Of a DNA stretch of 64,000 nucleotides, positions 38,518-48,315 are shown one piece after another (within the stretch, counting starts at the first letter, position 1; the number at the start of each line of letters is the position of its first letter). The translations under genes were made by a program, and so were the position numbers. The notes beneath the pieces are model-generated. The model ran no database searches. It was not told the DNA's origin and saw nothing but the letters and a program-made list of their open reading frames with translations. The DNA comes from Sphingomonas endolithica (GTDB lineage Bacteria; Pseudomonadota; Alphaproteobacteria; Sphingomonadales; Sphingomonadaceae), in the NCBI RefSeq assembly GCF_025231525.1, contig NZ_CP103057.1, positions 3,668,501-3,732,500 on the forward strand, in the 5' to 3' direction.

Positions 38518-39224
38518 TGGGTCAGAAATCGAACCCCATCGGTCTGCGCCTGCAGATCAACCGCACCTGGGATAGCCGCTGGTATGCGGAAGGCGCCGAC
38601 TACGGTCGTCTCCTTCTCGAAGACCTCAAGATGCGCGCCTACATTATGAAAACGTTGCCGCAGGCTGCGATCTCCAAGGTGGTGATCGAGCGTCCGGCCA
38701 AATTGTGCCGTGTTTCCATCTTTGCCGCGCGCCCTGGCGTGATCATCGGCAAGAAGGGCGCGGACATCGAGAAGCTGCGCCGCACGCTCGGCAAGATGAC
38801 GACGTCGGACGTGAGCCTGAACATTGTCGAGATTCGCAAGCCGGAAGTCGACAGCCGTCTCGTGGCACAGGGCATCGCCGACCAGCTGGAGCGTCGTATC
38901 GCGTTCCGCCGGGCGATGAAGCGCGCCGTGCAGTCGGCCATGCGTCTGGGCGCCGAAGGCATCCGGATCAATTGCGGCGGCCGTCTTGGCGGCGCCGAAA
39001 TCGCACGGTCGGAATGGTATCGCGAAGGGCGCGTGCCGCTGCACACGCTGCGCGGTAACGTCGACTATGCCGAAGCGACCGCGCACACTGCCTATGGCGT
39101 GTGCGGCGTGAAGGTGTGGATCTTCAAGGGCGAAATCCTGGGTCACGACCCGATGGCGACCGACCGGATCATGATGGAGGCTCAAACCTCCGGCGTGCGC
39201 CCGGCGCGCGACGACCGCCGCTAA
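38517..39224 (+). CDS. rpsC: Ribosomal protein S3
   Basis: 235 residues. S3 is part of the mRNA entry site. A type II KH domain ([16 protein letters not shown]) and the C-terminal domain with the [16 protein letters not shown] segment are visible. It is coupled to rplV by a one-base overlap. Confidence 0.98.
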   Translation: MGQKSNPIGLRLQINRTWDSRWYAEGADYGRLLLEDLKMRAYIMKTLPQAAISKVVIERPAKLCRVSIFAARPGVIIGKKGADIEKLRRTLGKMTTSDVSLNIVEIRKPEVDSRLVAQGIADQLERRIAFRRAMKRAVQSAMRLGAEGIRINCGGRLGGAEIARSEWYREGRVPLHTLRGNVDYAEATAHTAYGVCGVKVWIFKGEILGHDPMATDRIMMEAQTSGVRPARDDRR

Positions 39225-39234
39225 GGACTGAAAC

Positions 39235-39669
39235 ATGCTTCAACCGAAGAAAACCAAGTTTCGCAAGGCCTTCAAGGGCAAGATCCATGGCGATGCCAAG
39301 GGCGGCACGACGCTGAACTTCGGCTCGTACGGGCTGAAGGCGATGGAGCCGGAGCGTTTGACCGCGCGCCAGATCGAGGCGGCTCGCCGCGCGATCACGC
39401 GTCACATCAAGCGTCAGGGCCGTTTGTGGATCCGCGTGTTCCCGGATCTGCCGGTCACGGGCAAGCCTGCCGAAGTCCGCATGGGCAAGGGTAAGGGCTC
39501 GCCGGAATATTGGGCGGCACGCGTCAAGCCGGGCCGTATCCTGTTCGAATTGGACGGCGTTCCCGGCGACATCGCCGCGATCGCGTTCAGCCGCGCAGCC
39601 ATGAAGCTGCCGATCAAGGTGAAGGTCGTTGCCCGTCTCGGCGACACCTCGCATCTGGGAGTTGCATGA
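39235..39669 (+). CDS. rplP: Ribosomal protein L16
   Basis: 144 residues. L16 contacts the A site on the 50S subunit. It begins [15 protein letters not shown] and has [19 protein letters not shown]. The Arg in [17 protein letters not shown] is in the region hydroxylated in some bacteria. It follows rpsC by 10 bases. Confidence 0.98.
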   Translation: MLQPKKTKFRKAFKGKIHGDAKGGTTLNFGSYGLKAMEPERLTARQIEAARRAITRHIKRQGRLWIRVFPDLPVTGKPAEVRMGKGKGSPEYWAARVKPGRILFELDGVPGDIAAIAFSRAAMKLPIKVKVVARLGDTSHLGVA

Positions 39670-39670
39670 G

Positions 39671-39877
39671 ATGGCCCGTATCGACGACCTCAAGGCGAAG
39701 TCCGAGGACCAGCTGGGCGAAGAGCTCGGCAACCTGAAGCGCGAGGCCTTCAACCTTCGTTTCCAGGCCGCGACCAACCAGCTGGAAAAGCCCAGCCGGG
39801 TTCGTGAAGTCCGCCGCGACATCGCTCGCATCAAGACCCTGCAGAATTCGCGTTCGCGCGACGCTGCGGCAAAGTAA
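39671..39877 (+). CDS. rpmC: Ribosomal protein L29
   Basis: 68 residues from the ATG at 39671; a longer frame reaches into rplP and is rejected. L29 is a small helical protein at the tunnel exit. [17 protein letters not shown] text ([13 protein letters not shown]) is the family mark. One base separates it from the rplP stop. Confidence 0.95.
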   Translation: MARIDDLKAKSEDQLGEELGNLKREAFNLRFQAATNQLEKPSRVREVRRDIARIKTLQNSRSRDAAAK

Positions 39878-39887
39878 GGATTTAGAC

Positions 39888-40160
39888 ATGCCGAAGCGCG
39901 TGCTGACGGGGCTGATCGTCTCCGACAAGGGCGACAAGACGGTGGTTGTGAACGTGGAGCGCAAGGTAAAGCACGCGCTGTACGGCAAGATCATCCGTCG
40001 TTCGAAGAAGTATCATGCCCATGACGAGGGCAACGAGTTCAAGCAGGGCGAGACCGTGCGGATCGAAGAGACCGCGCCGATTTCCAAGCTGAAGACCTGG
40101 AAGGTGATCGATCGGGTTAACACCCATGCGACGCCGGAGCGGGTCGACGTCGACGCGTAA
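39888..40160 (+). CDS. rpsQ: Ribosomal protein S17
   Basis: 90 residues from the ATG at 39888. S17 is a primary 16S rRNA binder with an OB fold. It has [18 protein letters not shown] and [15 protein letters not shown]. The next gene, rplN, follows after 61 bases. Confidence 0.96.
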   Translation: MPKRVLTGLIVSDKGDKTVVVNVERKVKHALYGKIIRRSKKYHAHDEGNEFKQGETVRIEETAPISKLKTWKVIDRVNTHATPERVDVDA

Positions 40161-40221
40161 GCGTCAGTCTATTTAGGCGGGGTCCGGTCGGAATCGGCCC
40201 CATAAGGAAGGAATTGGATCG

Positions 40222-40590
40222 ATGATCCAGATGCAATCCAATCTCGAGGTCGCTGACAACAGCGGCGCGAAGCGGGTTCAGTGCATCAAGGTGCTTGGCG
40301 GGTCCAAGCGTCGTGTTGCAGGCGTGGGCGACATCATCGTCGTCAGCGTCAAGGAAGCCGCTCCCCGCGGCCGCGTGAAGAAGGGCGACGTTCACCGCGC
40401 CGTCATCGTGCGGACGGCCAAGGACATTCGTCGTGCCGATGGCACCGTGATCCGCTTCGACGGCAATGCCGCCGTGCTGGTCAACAAGAACGAGGAGCCG
40501 ATCGGCACCCGTATCTTCGGCCCAGTCGTGCGTGAATTGCGCGGCAAGAAGCACATGAAGATCATCTCGCTCGCGCCGGAGGTGCTGTGA
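40222..40590 (+). CDS. rplN: Ribosomal protein L14
   Basis: 122 residues, normal length. L14 takes part in intersubunit bridge B8. It begins [18 protein letters not shown] and has [20 protein letters not shown] at the end. AAGGAA lies before the ATG. Confidence 0.98.
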   Translation: MIQMQSNLEVADNSGAKRVQCIKVLGGSKRRVAGVGDIIVVSVKEAAPRGRVKKGDVHRAVIVRTAKDIRRADGTVIRFDGNAAVLVNKNEEPIGTRIFGPVVRELRGKKHMKIISLAPEVL

Positions 40591-40925
40591 TGGCGACCGT
40601 AGCCAAGACCACCAAGATGAAGATCAAGAAGGGTGACCGCGTCATCGTCCTGTCCGGCAAGGACAAGGGCAAGACCGGAGACGTCACGCAGGCCATGCCG
40701 CGCGACGGCAAGGTCATCGTGTCCGGCGTCAACGTCGCCGTCCGCCACACCAAGCCGAGCCAGGGCGACCCGCAGGGTGGTCTGGTCCGGTCCGAAGCGC
40801 CGATGCACGTCTCGAAGGTCGCGCACGTGACCGCCGACGGTAAGCCGACGCGCGTCCGTTCTGAGATCCAGGATGGCAAGAAGGTCCGTGTGGCCGTCAA
40901 GACCGGGGAGAAGATCGGTGGCTGA
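40590..40925 (+). CDS. rplX: Ribosomal protein L24
   Basis: 111 residues from the ATG at 40590 (TGATG overlap with rplN); a GTG at 40587 is a possible alternative. L24 is an early 50S assembly initiator. The KOW motif is [18 protein letters not shown]. It overlaps rplE by eight bases. Confidence 0.94.
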   Translation: MATVAKTTKMKIKKGDRVIVLSGKDKGKTGDVTQAMPRDGKVIVSGVNVAVRHTKPSQGDPQGGLVRSEAPMHVSKVAHVTADGKPTRVRSEIQDGKKVRVAVKTGEKIGG

Positions 40926-41511
40926 GGCAACCAACACCAAGCCGCGCATGCGCAACCTGTATGACGACACGATCATCAAGGCGATGACCGACAAGTTCGG
41001 CTACAAGAATGCGATGGAAGTGCCGCGTCTCGACAAGATCGTCCTGAACATGGGCGTTGGCGAAGCGACGCAGGACAAGAAGAAGGTCGACAAGGCCGCC
41101 GGCGAGATGGAATTGATCGCAGGGCAGAAGCCCGTCGTGACCAAGGCCAAGAAGTCGATTGCACAGTTCAAGCTGCGCGAAGGCATGCCGATCGGCGTGA
41201 AGGTGACCCTGCGCCGCGAGCGGATGTACGAGTTCCTCGACCGCTTCATCACCATCGCACTGCCGCGCGTCCGCGATTTCCGTGGCCTGAACCCCAAGTC
41301 GTTCGATGGGCGTGGCAATTATGCCTGCGGCCTGAAGGAACAGCTGATCTTCCCGGAAATCAGCTATGACCAGGTCGATCAGACTCGCGGCATGGACGTG
41401 ATCGTGGCGACGACGGCTAAGACCGACGAGGAAGCGCGCGAGCTGCTTCGCCTGTTCGGCTTCCCGTTCCCGCTTGAAGACGCAGGCGCAGACGAAAAGA
41501 AGGCAGCGTAA
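40918..41511 (+). CDS. rplE: Ribosomal protein L5
   Basis: 197 residues from a GTG at 40918 inside the end of rplX. L5 forms part of the central protuberance and binds 5S r[17 protein letters not shown] and [13 protein letters not shown] mark the family. The last residues (DEKKAA) are a short acidic-basic tail. Confidence 0.94.
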   Translation: MAEATNTKPRMRNLYDDTIIKAMTDKFGYKNAMEVPRLDKIVLNMGVGEATQDKKKVDKAAGEMELIAGQKPVVTKAKKSIAQFKLREGMPIGVKVTLRRERMYEFLDRFITIALPRVRDFRGLNPKSFDGRGNYACGLKEQLIFPEISYDQVDQTRGMDVIVATTAKTDEEARELLRLFGFPFPLEDAGADEKKAA

Positions 41512-41512
41512 G

Positions 41513-41818
41513 ATGGCCAAGGTAAGTTCCGTCAACAAGAACGAGCGTCGCAAGCTGCTCGTCAAGAAGTACGCACCGAAATATGCGAAGCTGAAGGCGA
41601 TCGCCGCCGACAGCACGTTGAGCGACGGCGAGCGCATCGAGGCCCGTCTGAAGATGGCTGAGATTCCGCGCAACGCGAACCCCACCCGGGTGCGCAACCG
41701 CTGCAACCTCACCGGTCGTCCGCGTGCATATTACCGTAAGTTCCGTCTCTCTCGTATCATGCTGCGTGATCTGGCCAACAAGGGCCTGATCCCCGGCGTT
41801 ACGAAGTCGAGCTGGTAA
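41513..41818 (+). CDS. rpsN: Ribosomal protein S14
   Basis: 101 residues from the ATG at 41513. It is the long form without the zinc cysteine set of the short form; only one Cys is seen in [17 protein letters not shown]. It lies one base after rplE. Confidence 0.97.
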   Translation: MAKVSSVNKNERRKLLVKKYAPKYAKLKAIAADSTLSDGERIEARLKMAEIPRNANPTRVRNRCNLTGRPRAYYRKFRLSRIMLRDLANKGLIPGVTKSSW

Positions 41819-41830
41819 GGATCTGTAGAG

Positions 41831-42226
41831 ATGTCATTGACCGATCCCCTGGGTGATATGCTCACCCGCATCCGTAACGGCCAGCGCGCGAAGAAGGACT
41901 CCGTCCTGACTCCGGGTTCCAAGCTGCGTCAGCGCGTCCTCGACGTGCTGCAGCGCGAAGGCTACATCCGTGGCTATAGCGAAGAGCAGATGGGCCCTGC
42001 GGCCGGCATCCGCATCGAGCTGAAGTATTTCGAGGGTCAGCCCGCGATCAAGCACGTCGCCCGCGTTTCGAAGCCCGGTCGCCGCGTCTATTCGGGTTCG
42101 ACCGAATTGCCCCGCGTCATGAACGGCCTGGGCATCACCATCGTATCGACGCCTCGCGGTGTTCTGTCCGACGCCGAAGCGCGTGAGCAGAATGTCGGTG
42201 GCGAAGTGCTGGCGGAGGTATTCTGA
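41831..42226 (+). CDS. rpsH: Ribosomal protein S8
   Basis: 131 residues. S8 binds the central domain of 16S rRNA. In E. coli it represses the spc operon; that role is not shown here. It begins [18 protein letters not shown] and has [20 protein letters not shown] near the end. It overlaps rplF by one base. Confidence 0.98.
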   Translation: MSLTDPLGDMLTRIRNGQRAKKDSVLTPGSKLRQRVLDVLQREGYIRGYSEEQMGPAAGIRIELKYFEGQPAIKHVARVSKPGRRVYSGSTELPRVMNGLGITIVSTPRGVLSDAEAREQNVGGEVLAEVF

Positions 42227-42759
42227 TGAGCCGCATCGGCAAGAAGCCGGTCACGATCCCAGCGGGCGTGACGGCGAACATCGAAGGCGCGATCCTCAGC
42301 GTGAAGGGGCCCAAGGGCACTCTCTCCATGCCGATGCGCGACGAGATCAGCTATGTGCTGGAAGACGGCGGCATCGCGGTGAACCCGGCGAACGACACCA
42401 AGCGTGCGCGGGCGTTCTGGGGCATGCAGCGGACCATGGTGCAGAACCTGATCACCGGCGTGTCGGATGGCTTCACCAAGAAGCTGCTGATCAACGGCGT
42501 GGGCTATCGTGCCGCAGCTCAGGGTCGTAACCTGAACCTGAAGCTCGGCTACAGCCACGACGTGAACATCAACGTGCCGGAAGGCATCGAGGTCGCCACG
42601 CCGGACAACACGACGATCCAGATCACCGGTTCCGACAAGCAGAAGGTCGGCCAGCTGGCCGCGGAAATTCGTCAGTGGCGTAAGCCCGAGCCGTACAAGG
42701 GCAAGGGCATCAAGTACGACGGCGAATTCATCTTCCGCAAGGAAGGGAAAAAGAAGTAA
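42226..42759 (+). CDS. rplF: Ribosomal protein L6
   Basis: 177 residues. L6 lies near the factor-binding site of the 50S subunit. It begins [15 protein letters not shown] and has the [22 protein letters not shown] end. It is flanked by one-base overlaps with rpsH and rplR. Confidence 0.98.
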   Translation: MSRIGKKPVTIPAGVTANIEGAILSVKGPKGTLSMPMRDEISYVLEDGGIAVNPANDTKRARAFWGMQRTMVQNLITGVSDGFTKKLLINGVGYRAAAQGRNLNLKLGYSHDVNINVPEGIEVATPDNTTIQITGSDKQKVGQLAAEIRQWRKPEPYKGKGIKYDGEFIFRKEGKKK

Positions 42760-43118
42760 TGAGCACCAAGGTTCTCTCTCTCTTCGCGAAGCGTCGTCTT
42801 CGCGTTCGTACCGCGCTTCGTTCGCGTGGCGGCACCCGTCCCCGGTTGTCGATCCATCGTTCGGGTCGGCACATCTATGCGCAGATCATCGACGATGCGC
42901 AGGGCAAGACACTGGCTTCCGCCTCGACGCTCGAGAAGGACGTGCGCGACACGTCCGGTGCGAACATCGATGCAGCGGCATCGGTCGGCACCCGCGTTGC
43001 CGAAGCGGCCAAGGCTGCCGGCGTGACGCAGGTGGTGTTCGATCGTGGCGGCTTCCTGTTCCATGGCCGCGTCAAGGCGCTGGCGACCGCCGCGCGTGAA
43101 GCCGGATTGGAGTTCTAA
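42759..43118 (+). CDS. rplR: Ribosomal protein L18
   Basis: 119 residues. L18 binds 5S rRNA. It has [19 protein letters not shown] and [18 protein letters not shown]. It is coupled to rplF by a TAATG overlap, and rpsE starts three bases later. Confidence 0.97.
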   Translation: MSTKVLSLFAKRRLRVRTALRSRGGTRPRLSIHRSGRHIYAQIIDDAQGKTLASASTLEKDVRDTSGANIDAAASVGTRVAEAAKAAGVTQVVFDRGGFLFHGRVKALATAAREAGLEF

Positions 43119-43121
43119 GAC

Positions 43122-43865
43122 ATGGCTGACGACATCAACCCGACCGAAGCAGCAGCATCGCCAGACGGCGCAGCAGCCCCGGCGCAGGACGGCCCGAATC
43201 GTGGCGGTCCCGGCGGAGCGCCGCGTGGCGGCCGTGGCCGTGGTGGTCCTCCTGGCGGCGGTCAGAACCGCGGCGGTCGCGACAATCGCGGCGGTCGTGA
43301 CAATCGTGGCGGCCGTCCCGGCAGCGACGATGGCGGCGAAGAGCTGATCGAGAAGCTGGTTCACATCAATCGCGTGTCGAAGACGGTCAAGGGCGGTAAG
43401 CGCTTCGGCTTCGCCGCACTCGTCGTCGTCGGCGATGGCAAGGGCCGTGTCGGCTTCGGCCATGGCAAGGCACGCGAAGTGCCGGAAGCGATCAGCAAGG
43501 CGACGGCCGCTGCCAAGAAGGCAATGGTCCGCGTGCCGCTGAAGGATGGTCGTACGCTGCATCATGACGGTCGCGGTCACTTCGGTGCCGGTCTCGTCAC
43601 GCTGCGCTCGGCGCCTGCCGGTACCGGCATCATCGCTGGCGGCCCAATGCGTGCCGTGTTCGAATCGCTGGGTGTGCACGATGTGGTGACCAAGTCGGTC
43701 GGCACGTCCAACCCGTACAACATGATCCGCGCGACCTTCGAAGCACTGACCACGCAGGTCAGCCCGAAGTCGGTCGCACAGCGTCGTGGCAAGAAGATCG
43801 CCGACCTGCTCGGCCGTGGTGGTGCGGAAGCACCCCAGGCCGAAGCCGACGCGATCGTGGAGTAA
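43122..43865 (+). CDS. rpsE: Ribosomal protein S5 with an RGG-rich N-terminal extension
   Basis: 247 residues, about 75-80 more than E. coli S5. The core starts near [18 protein letters not shown] and contains [13 protein letters not shown]. The extra N-terminus (about 5-75) is Gly/Arg-rich with repeated GGRDNR and GGRGRGG units, like RGG boxes that bind RNA. S5 lies at the mRNA entrance and affects accuracy, so the extension would sit on the solvent side. It is read in frame with no alternative start that would remove it and keep the ribosome binding site. Confidence 0.93.
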   Translation: MADDINPTEAAASPDGAAAPAQDGPNRGGPGGAPRGGRGRGGPPGGGQNRGGRDNRGGRDNRGGRPGSDDGGEELIEKLVHINRVSKTVKGGKRFGFAALVVVGDGKGRVGFGHGKAREVPEAISKATAAAKKAMVRVPLKDGRTLHHDGRGHFGAGLVTLRSAPAGTGIIAGGPMRAVFESLGVHDVVTKSVGTSNPYNMIRATFEALTTQVSPKSVAQRRGKKIADLLGRGGAEAPQAEADAIVE

Positions 43866-43870
43866 TCGAC

Positions 43871-44047
43871 ATGGCAACCATCAAAGTGACGCAGACCGGG
43901 TCGCCGATCCGCCGCAAGGCCGACCAGCGGGCAACGCTGATCGGGCTTGGTCTCAACAAGATGCACAAGACCCGCGAACTGGAGGATACGCCCGAAGTTC
44001 GCGGCATGATCCGCAAGGTCGCGCACATGTTGAGCGTCGAAAAGTAA
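43871..44047 (+). CDS. rpmD: Ribosomal protein L30
   Basis: 58 residues, a normal length. It begins [20 protein letters not shown] and has [20 protein letters not shown], the L30 signature. It lies 5 bases after rpsE, and rplO follows after 128 bases that include a palindrome. Confidence 0.95.
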   Translation: MATIKVTQTGSPIRRKADQRATLIGLGLNKMHKTRELEDTPEVRGMIRKVAHMLSVEK

Positions 44048-44050
44048 GAA

Positions 44051-44095
44051 CTACCCAGCCCCTCCTGCCTGCAGGAGGGGTTTTGGGTTGGGGGT
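44051..44095. repeat. Palindrome of the family D type between rpmD and rplO
   Basis: A near-perfect hairpin CCCCTCCTGC with GCAGGAGGGG followed by TTTTGGG. It shares the flanking pattern CTACCCAGCCCC and GGTTGGGGGTG with the element at 15178-15305. The run of T after the stem could also make it a weak terminator inside the spc operon. Confidence 0.65.
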
Positions 44096-44175
44096 GACAA
44101 CGGGCGATGCGTCCGCTAGTGGCGCCGCTTCCAAATTCCCATCAGCGCGACAAAAGCGAAAGCGAGTGCACAATC

Positions 44176-44718
44176 ATGAAACTGAACGATCTCCGCGACA
44201 ATCAAGGCGCCCGTAAATCCCGCATGCGGGTCGGCCGCGGCATCGGCTCCGGCAAGGGCAAGACCGCCGGCCGTGGTATCAAGGGCCAGACGAGCCGCGA
44301 GGGTGTTTCCATCGCCGGCTTCGAAGGCGGCCAGATGCCGCTGCACATGCGTCTGCCTAAGCGCGGCTTCAACAACATCTTCGCCAAGGATTATGCTGAG
44401 GTGAACCTGGGTTCGATCCAGAAGGCGATCGACGCCGGCAAGATCGAAGCGGGCGCTGCGCTGGACCATGACGCACTGAAGGCCGCTGGCCTGGCCCGTG
44501 GCGGTAAGGACGGCGTCCGTCTGCTTGGCAAGGGCGAGTTCTCGGCGAAGCTCAGCTTCACCGTCGCCGGTGCTTCCAAGGGTGCGATCGAGGCGGTCGA
44601 GAAGGCCGGCGGTACGGTCGAGGTGATCAACGTCGTTCCAGCCGCCGAGAAGGCTGCTGCCAAGAAGGGCGTGAAGTACCAGGAGCGCAAGGCGCACAAG
44701 GCTTCGTTCAAGGCGTAA
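44176..44718 (+). CDS. rplO: Ribosomal protein L15
   Basis: 180 residues from the ATG at 44176. L15 is a late 50S assembly protein. The N-terminus [19 protein letters not shown] and the [18 protein letters not shown] segment are typical; the C-terminus ends with a basic KAHKASFKA. An earlier ATG at 44107 lies in the repeat and is rejected. Confidence 0.97.
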   Translation: MKLNDLRDNQGARKSRMRVGRGIGSGKGKTAGRGIKGQTSREGVSIAGFEGGQMPLHMRLPKRGFNNIFAKDYAEVNLGSIQKAIDAGKIEAGAALDHDALKAAGLARGGKDGVRLLGKGEFSAKLSFTVAGASKGAIEAVEKAGGTVEVINVVPAAEKAAAKKGVKYQERKAHKASFKA

Positions 44719-44782
44719 ACTGCGGCTCCGCGCAAGCGGATCCACGACAGGCGCTAGGCAAGCCCGCTTGCATGACTATATG

Positions 44783-44822
44783 AGCGGCGGGGGCGGATAA
44801 CGTTTCCCGCCGCTTTTGTTTC
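44783..44822 (+). terminator. Terminator-like hairpin just before secY
   Basis: AGCGGCGGG at 44783-44791 pairs with CCCGCCGCT at 44106 plus 700 (44806-44814), loop 14 bases, followed by TTTTGTTT. It ends about 20 bases before the secY start, so it could act as an attenuator between ribosomal genes and secY. Confidence 0.6.
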
Positions 44823-44839
44823 CAGGATATCGAACGCAC

Positions 44840-46204
44840 ATGGCATCAGCAGCCGATAACATGGCCCAGGGCCTCAGCCTGTCGAAGTTCGCGCAGGCAA
44901 CCGATCTCAAGAAGCGCCTGTGGTTCACCATCGGCGTGCTGATCGTGTTCCGGATGCTGTCCTACGTGCCCTTGCCGGGCGTCGATCCGACTGCCCTTGG
45001 CTTGCTCAGCCAGCAGACGCGTGGTGGCGTGCTCGACTTCTTCAACGCCTTCTCGGGTGGTTCGCTCAGCCGCATGAGCCTGACCGCGTTGGGCGTCATG
45101 CCCTACATCACCGCGTCGATCGTGGTGCAGCTGGCGACGTCGCTGTCGCCGACGCTCGCATCGATCAAGAAGGATGGCGAAAGCGGCCGCAAGCGGCTCA
45201 ACCAATATACCCGTTACGGCACGGTCGCGCTGACCGCGGTGCAGGGCTATTTCATTGCCGTCGGCCTGGAGGCGTTGGGCGCCAGCCAGGGCGTGCAGGC
45301 GATCGTCGAGCCGGGTATGCTGTTCCGCGTCGGCGCGGTCATCAGCCTGGTCGGCGGCACGATGTTCCTGATGTGGCTGGGTGAGCAGATCACCGCTCGC
45401 GGCATCGGCAACGGCATGTCGCTGATCATCATGGCCGGCATCGTCGCCAGCCTGCCGACCACGCTCTATAACCTTTTTGAAGGCGGCCGTTCCGGCAGCA
45501 CCAGTGGTGTCACGATCCTGGCGATCGTGGTCGCGGTCATCCTGCTCGTGCTGTTCATCTGCTTCATGGAGCGCGCACAGCGTCGCATCCTGATCCAATA
45601 TCCCAAGCGGCAGACGCAACGCGGCATGCAGGCCGATCGCAGCCATTTGCCGCTGAAGCTCAACACGGCAGGCGTGATCCCGCCGATCTTTGCCTCGTCG
45701 CTGTTGCTGATGCCGCTGACGATCAGCCAGTTCGCCGGGCAGCGCGTGGCGGGCGAAAGCCGCTGGGGCGACTTCATCATCACGCTCAATCAGTATCTGC
45801 AGCACGGCAGTCCGGTGTACATGGCGCTGTACGCTGCAGGCATCATCTTCTTCTCGTTCTTCTACACCGCCGTGGTGTTCAATCCGGAAGAGACCGCGGA
45901 CAATCTGAAGCGCTATGGCGGCTTCGTCCCGGGCATTCGTCCCGGCAAGAATACCGAGACGTACTTCGATTATGTGCTGACCCGGATCACGGTCATCGGC
46001 GCCGCCTATCTGACGATCATCTGCCTGTTGCCGGAATATCTCGTGTCGGCGCTGTCGATACCCTTCTACCTCGGGGGCACTAGCTTGCTGATCGTGGTCA
46101 ACGTAACGATGGACACGGTAACGCAGATCCAGTCGCACTTGCTGGCGCATCAATATGGCGACCTGATCAAGAAGGCCAAGCTGAAGGGCGGTCGCCTGCG
46201 CTAA
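44840..46204 (+). CDS. secY: Protein translocase subunit SecY
   Basis: 454 residues from the ATG at 44840. It is the central channel of the Sec translocon with about ten membrane helices. Plug and lateral-gate regions are recognisable (LPGVDPTALG, GGSLSRMSLTALGVMPYITASI), as is the cytoplasmic RYGGFVPGIRPGKNTE loop. It follows the terminator-like hairpin and precedes adk by 41 bases. Confidence 0.97.
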   Translation: MASAADNMAQGLSLSKFAQATDLKKRLWFTIGVLIVFRMLSYVPLPGVDPTALGLLSQQTRGGVLDFFNAFSGGSLSRMSLTALGVMPYITASIVVQLATSLSPTLASIKKDGESGRKRLNQYTRYGTVALTAVQGYFIAVGLEALGASQGVQAIVEPGMLFRVGAVISLVGGTMFLMWLGEQITARGIGNGMSLIIMAGIVASLPTTLYNLFEGGRSGSTSGVTILAIVVAVILLVLFICFMERAQRRILIQYPKRQTQRGMQADRSHLPLKLNTAGVIPPIFASSLLLMPLTISQFAGQRVAGESRWGDFIITLNQYLQHGSPVYMALYAAGIIFFSFFYTAVVFNPEETADNLKRYGGFVPGIRPGKNTETYFDYVLTRITVIGAAYLTIICLLPEYLVSALSIPFYLGGTSLLIVVNVTMDTVTQIQSHLLAHQYGDLIKKAKLKGGRLR

Positions 46205-46245
46205 GCGGGCGGCTCCCGATGGGGGCAGACGAGGGGAATGTGGGC

Positions 46246-46893
46246 GTGAATATTATCCTCCTGGGCCCGCCGGGCGCCGGCAAGGGCACTCAGGCGAGCC
46301 GCTTGATGGCCGACCGCGGGATGGTCCAGCTGTCCACCGGCGACATGCTGCGTGCGGCGGTCAAGGCGGGGACACCGACGGGGATGCAGGCCAAGGCCGT
46401 GATGGCATCGGGCGGCCTGGTCTCCGACGATATCGTCTCGGGCATCATTGGCGAACGGCTGGACGAGCCGGATACCGCGCGGGGCGTGATTTTCGACGGC
46501 TATCCGCGTACCGCTGCCCAGGCCGAACAGCTTGACGAGTTGCTAGCGTCGCGGGCGCGGACCCTGGATTATGTGATCGAGCTCGGCGTCGACGAGGATG
46601 CGCTGGTTGCGCGTATCGTCGGCCGCTACACGTGCGCGCATTGCGGCACTGGCTATCACGATAGCTTTGCCAAGCCGCAGGTCGCCGGGGTGTGCGACAA
46701 GTGCGCTTCGACCGAGTTCAAGCGCCGCCCCGATGACAATGAGGAAACCGTTCGTACGCGGATGGAGGAGTATCGCGCCAAGACTGCGCCGATCCTGCCG
46801 ATCTACGACGCGCGTGGGCTGGTTCACCGGGTCGACGGGATGGCGGATATCGACCACGTCACTCAGGCGATCGAGGCGATCCTGGACCGTTGA
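46246..46893 (+). CDS. adk: Adenylate kinase
   Basis: 215 residues from a GTG at 46246 with GAGGGG upstream; an ATG at 46219 is possible but adds unusual residues. It converts AMP and ATP to ADP. The P-loop GPPGAGKGTQ and the NMP-bind segment are intact. The lid carries a zinc-type set (CAHCG and CDKC). It lies downstream of secY, as in many bacteria. Confidence 0.94.
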   Translation: MNIILLGPPGAGKGTQASRLMADRGMVQLSTGDMLRAAVKAGTPTGMQAKAVMASGGLVSDDIVSGIIGERLDEPDTARGVIFDGYPRTAAQAEQLDELLASRARTLDYVIELGVDEDALVARIVGRYTCAHCGTGYHDSFAKPQVAGVCDKCASTEFKRRPDDNEETVRTRMEEYRAKTAPILPIYDARGLVHRVDGMADIDHVTQAIEAILDR

Positions 46894-46954
46894 CGCGCTG
46901 AGGCGTTAGTGCGCCTGCTTCTCCGTGTGCGCCGGCATATCTAACTCGCCTTGG

Positions 46955-47308
46955 TTATGCATCCGGAGTAGCTGCTGGGTCATTCCGCGGTAGGTCGTTG
47001 GCAGCCAGGAACGCCAATGCGTCGGCGCGGCAACCAAAGACTCGCATGTTGTCCCGTCCTTCGGCAACGCGCTTCGCCTGTTGACGTGCGAGCACGCCTT
47101 CGGTGTACATCGCCACCTTGCGATCGATCATTGCGGGATGTTGCGCCAGCGCCCGCATCTTGGTGACCACCGCCTGCGGTTGAATCCAGGCATGGGTGTA
47201 GTTGTAGAGGGTCATGGGCGGCTTGCCCGACTGTGGAAAGCTTGCGATGGCCAAGTGCAGTTCGCGTACGAACTCGTCGAAATGCTCCTCTTCCCAGAAA
47301 CCCCTCAC
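46955..47308 (-). CDS. Small protein of unknown function
   Basis: 117 residues from the GTG at 47308, but the frame stays open upstream (HTIEKNVRLGFIEVTV) and may start at a CTG at 47356, which has GAAGGGAT 8 bases before it. It has WEEEHFDEFVRELHLAI and a C-terminal helix with RVFGCRADALAFLA. The layout of short strands and helices recalls SpoIIAA/STAS-like domains of uncharacterised alphaproteobacterial proteins, but I cannot be sure. It is read against adk and the S13 operon. Confidence 0.55.
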   Translation of the reverse strand: MRGFWEEEHFDEFVRELHLAIASFPQSGKPPMTLYNYTHAWIQPQAVVTKMRALAQHPAMIDRKVAMYTEGVLARQQAKRVAEGRDNMRVFGCRADALAFLAANDLPRNDPAATPDA

Positions 47309-47491
47309 CGTTACCTCGATGAACCCTAGCCGGACGTTTTTCTCAATCGTGTGCAGCGTTTCATCCCTTCACGGGAACATGCCGCCAGCGCGAGTTAACG
47401 CGGCGTAATCAAACCGTATTGAGTGTTTTACGCGGGGGGCGGAGCCCCTCGCGGCTTGGTCTTCGGCAAAAAGAAGGGCAGGGGAGCGGCT

Positions 47492-47725
47492 ATGGATGCA
47501 CTCACGTTGTTCGGCCTGTTTGCGGTAAGCTTCATGCTGGTCTGCTATATGAAGGAAGCAGGCAGCCATTGGTGGACCTTGGCCTTTGCCGGAGGGTGTC
47601 TGATGGGCTCGGCCTATGGGTTCCTGCAGGGAGCATGGCCCTTCGGTCTGGTCGAATTGGCGTGGACTGCGGTGGCGTTTAGTAAATGGACCAAATTGCG
47701 TGCCGCACGGGAACCCTTCCCTTGA
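47492..47725 (+). CDS. Small membrane protein of unknown function
   Basis: 77 residues from the ATG at 47492, preceded by AGGGGAG. Two or three hydrophobic stretches (LFGLFAVSFMLVCYM, WWTLAFAGGCLMGSAYGFLQ and the ending LVELAWTAVAF) predict a membrane protein. Proteins of this size and pattern, with YGFLQGAWPFG, are common in sphingomonads and lack a known function. Its stop overlaps the likely promoter of rpsM. Confidence 0.6.
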   Translation: MDALTLFGLFAVSFMLVCYMKEAGSHWWTLAFAGGCLMGSAYGFLQGAWPFGLVELAWTAVAFSKWTKLRAAREPFP

Positions 47726-47750
47726 CTCGGGGTTTGCGCGCGCTTACCTC
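47722..47750 (+). promoter_or_regulatory. Possible promoter of rpsM-rpsK-rpoA
   Basis: TTGACT at 47722-47727, a 17-base spacer, and TACCTC at 47745-47750. It lies 128 bases before rpsM, within the end of the preceding small gene. Confidence 0.4.
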
Positions 47751-47877
47751 CTGAATATTCCGATCCACCGGTCCCGGCGGCGCTTGCAAGCGTTCGTCGT
47801 TGCTGTGCGTTGGGGATTGCTTGTAACGCTATGAGATGGGGCCGCTGCCATGCCGCCCCGTGGAGCAGGAGAAAAAA

Positions 47878-48246
47878 GTGGCTCGTATTGCTGGGGTTAA
47901 TATCCCTACTAACAAGCGCGTTGTGATTGCGCTGACCTATATTCACGGCATTGGGAATACCAAGGCCAAGGCGATCGTGGAGAAGCTGGGCATTGCCAGC
48001 GAGCGCCGCGTGCAGGACTTGACCGACCAGGAAGTGCTGCAGATCCGCGAGACGATCGACGCCGACCACACGGTCGAGGGCGATCTGCGCCGCGAAGTAT
48101 CGGTGAACATCAAGCGTTTGATGGATCTCGCCTGCTATCGTGGCCTGCGCCACCGCAAGGGCCTGCCGGTCCGCGGGCAGCGCACGCACACCAACGCCCG
48201 CACCCGCAAGGGCAAGGCCAAGCCGATCGCCGGCAAGAAGAAATAA
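47878..48246 (+). CDS. rpsM: Ribosomal protein S13
   Basis: 122 residues from the GTG at 47878, preceded by AGGAG; the upstream ATG at 47836 would add 14 residues. S13 contacts the P-site tRNA and the 50S subunit. It has the [11 protein letters not shown] start, a helix-two-turn-helix domain and the [13 protein letters not shown] end. It is the first gene of the alpha operon here. Confidence 0.97.
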   Translation: MARIAGVNIPTNKRVVIALTYIHGIGNTKAKAIVEKLGIASERRVQDLTDQEVLQIRETIDADHTVEGDLRREVSVNIKRLMDLACYRGLRHRKGLPVRGQRTHTNARTRKGKAKPIAGKKK

Positions 48247-48315
48247 GCTCGCAGCCGTTCGCGCCCAACAGCGCGGCGGCTCGCTTATCTCTATCCAAGG
48301 ATACAGGAACCAAAA

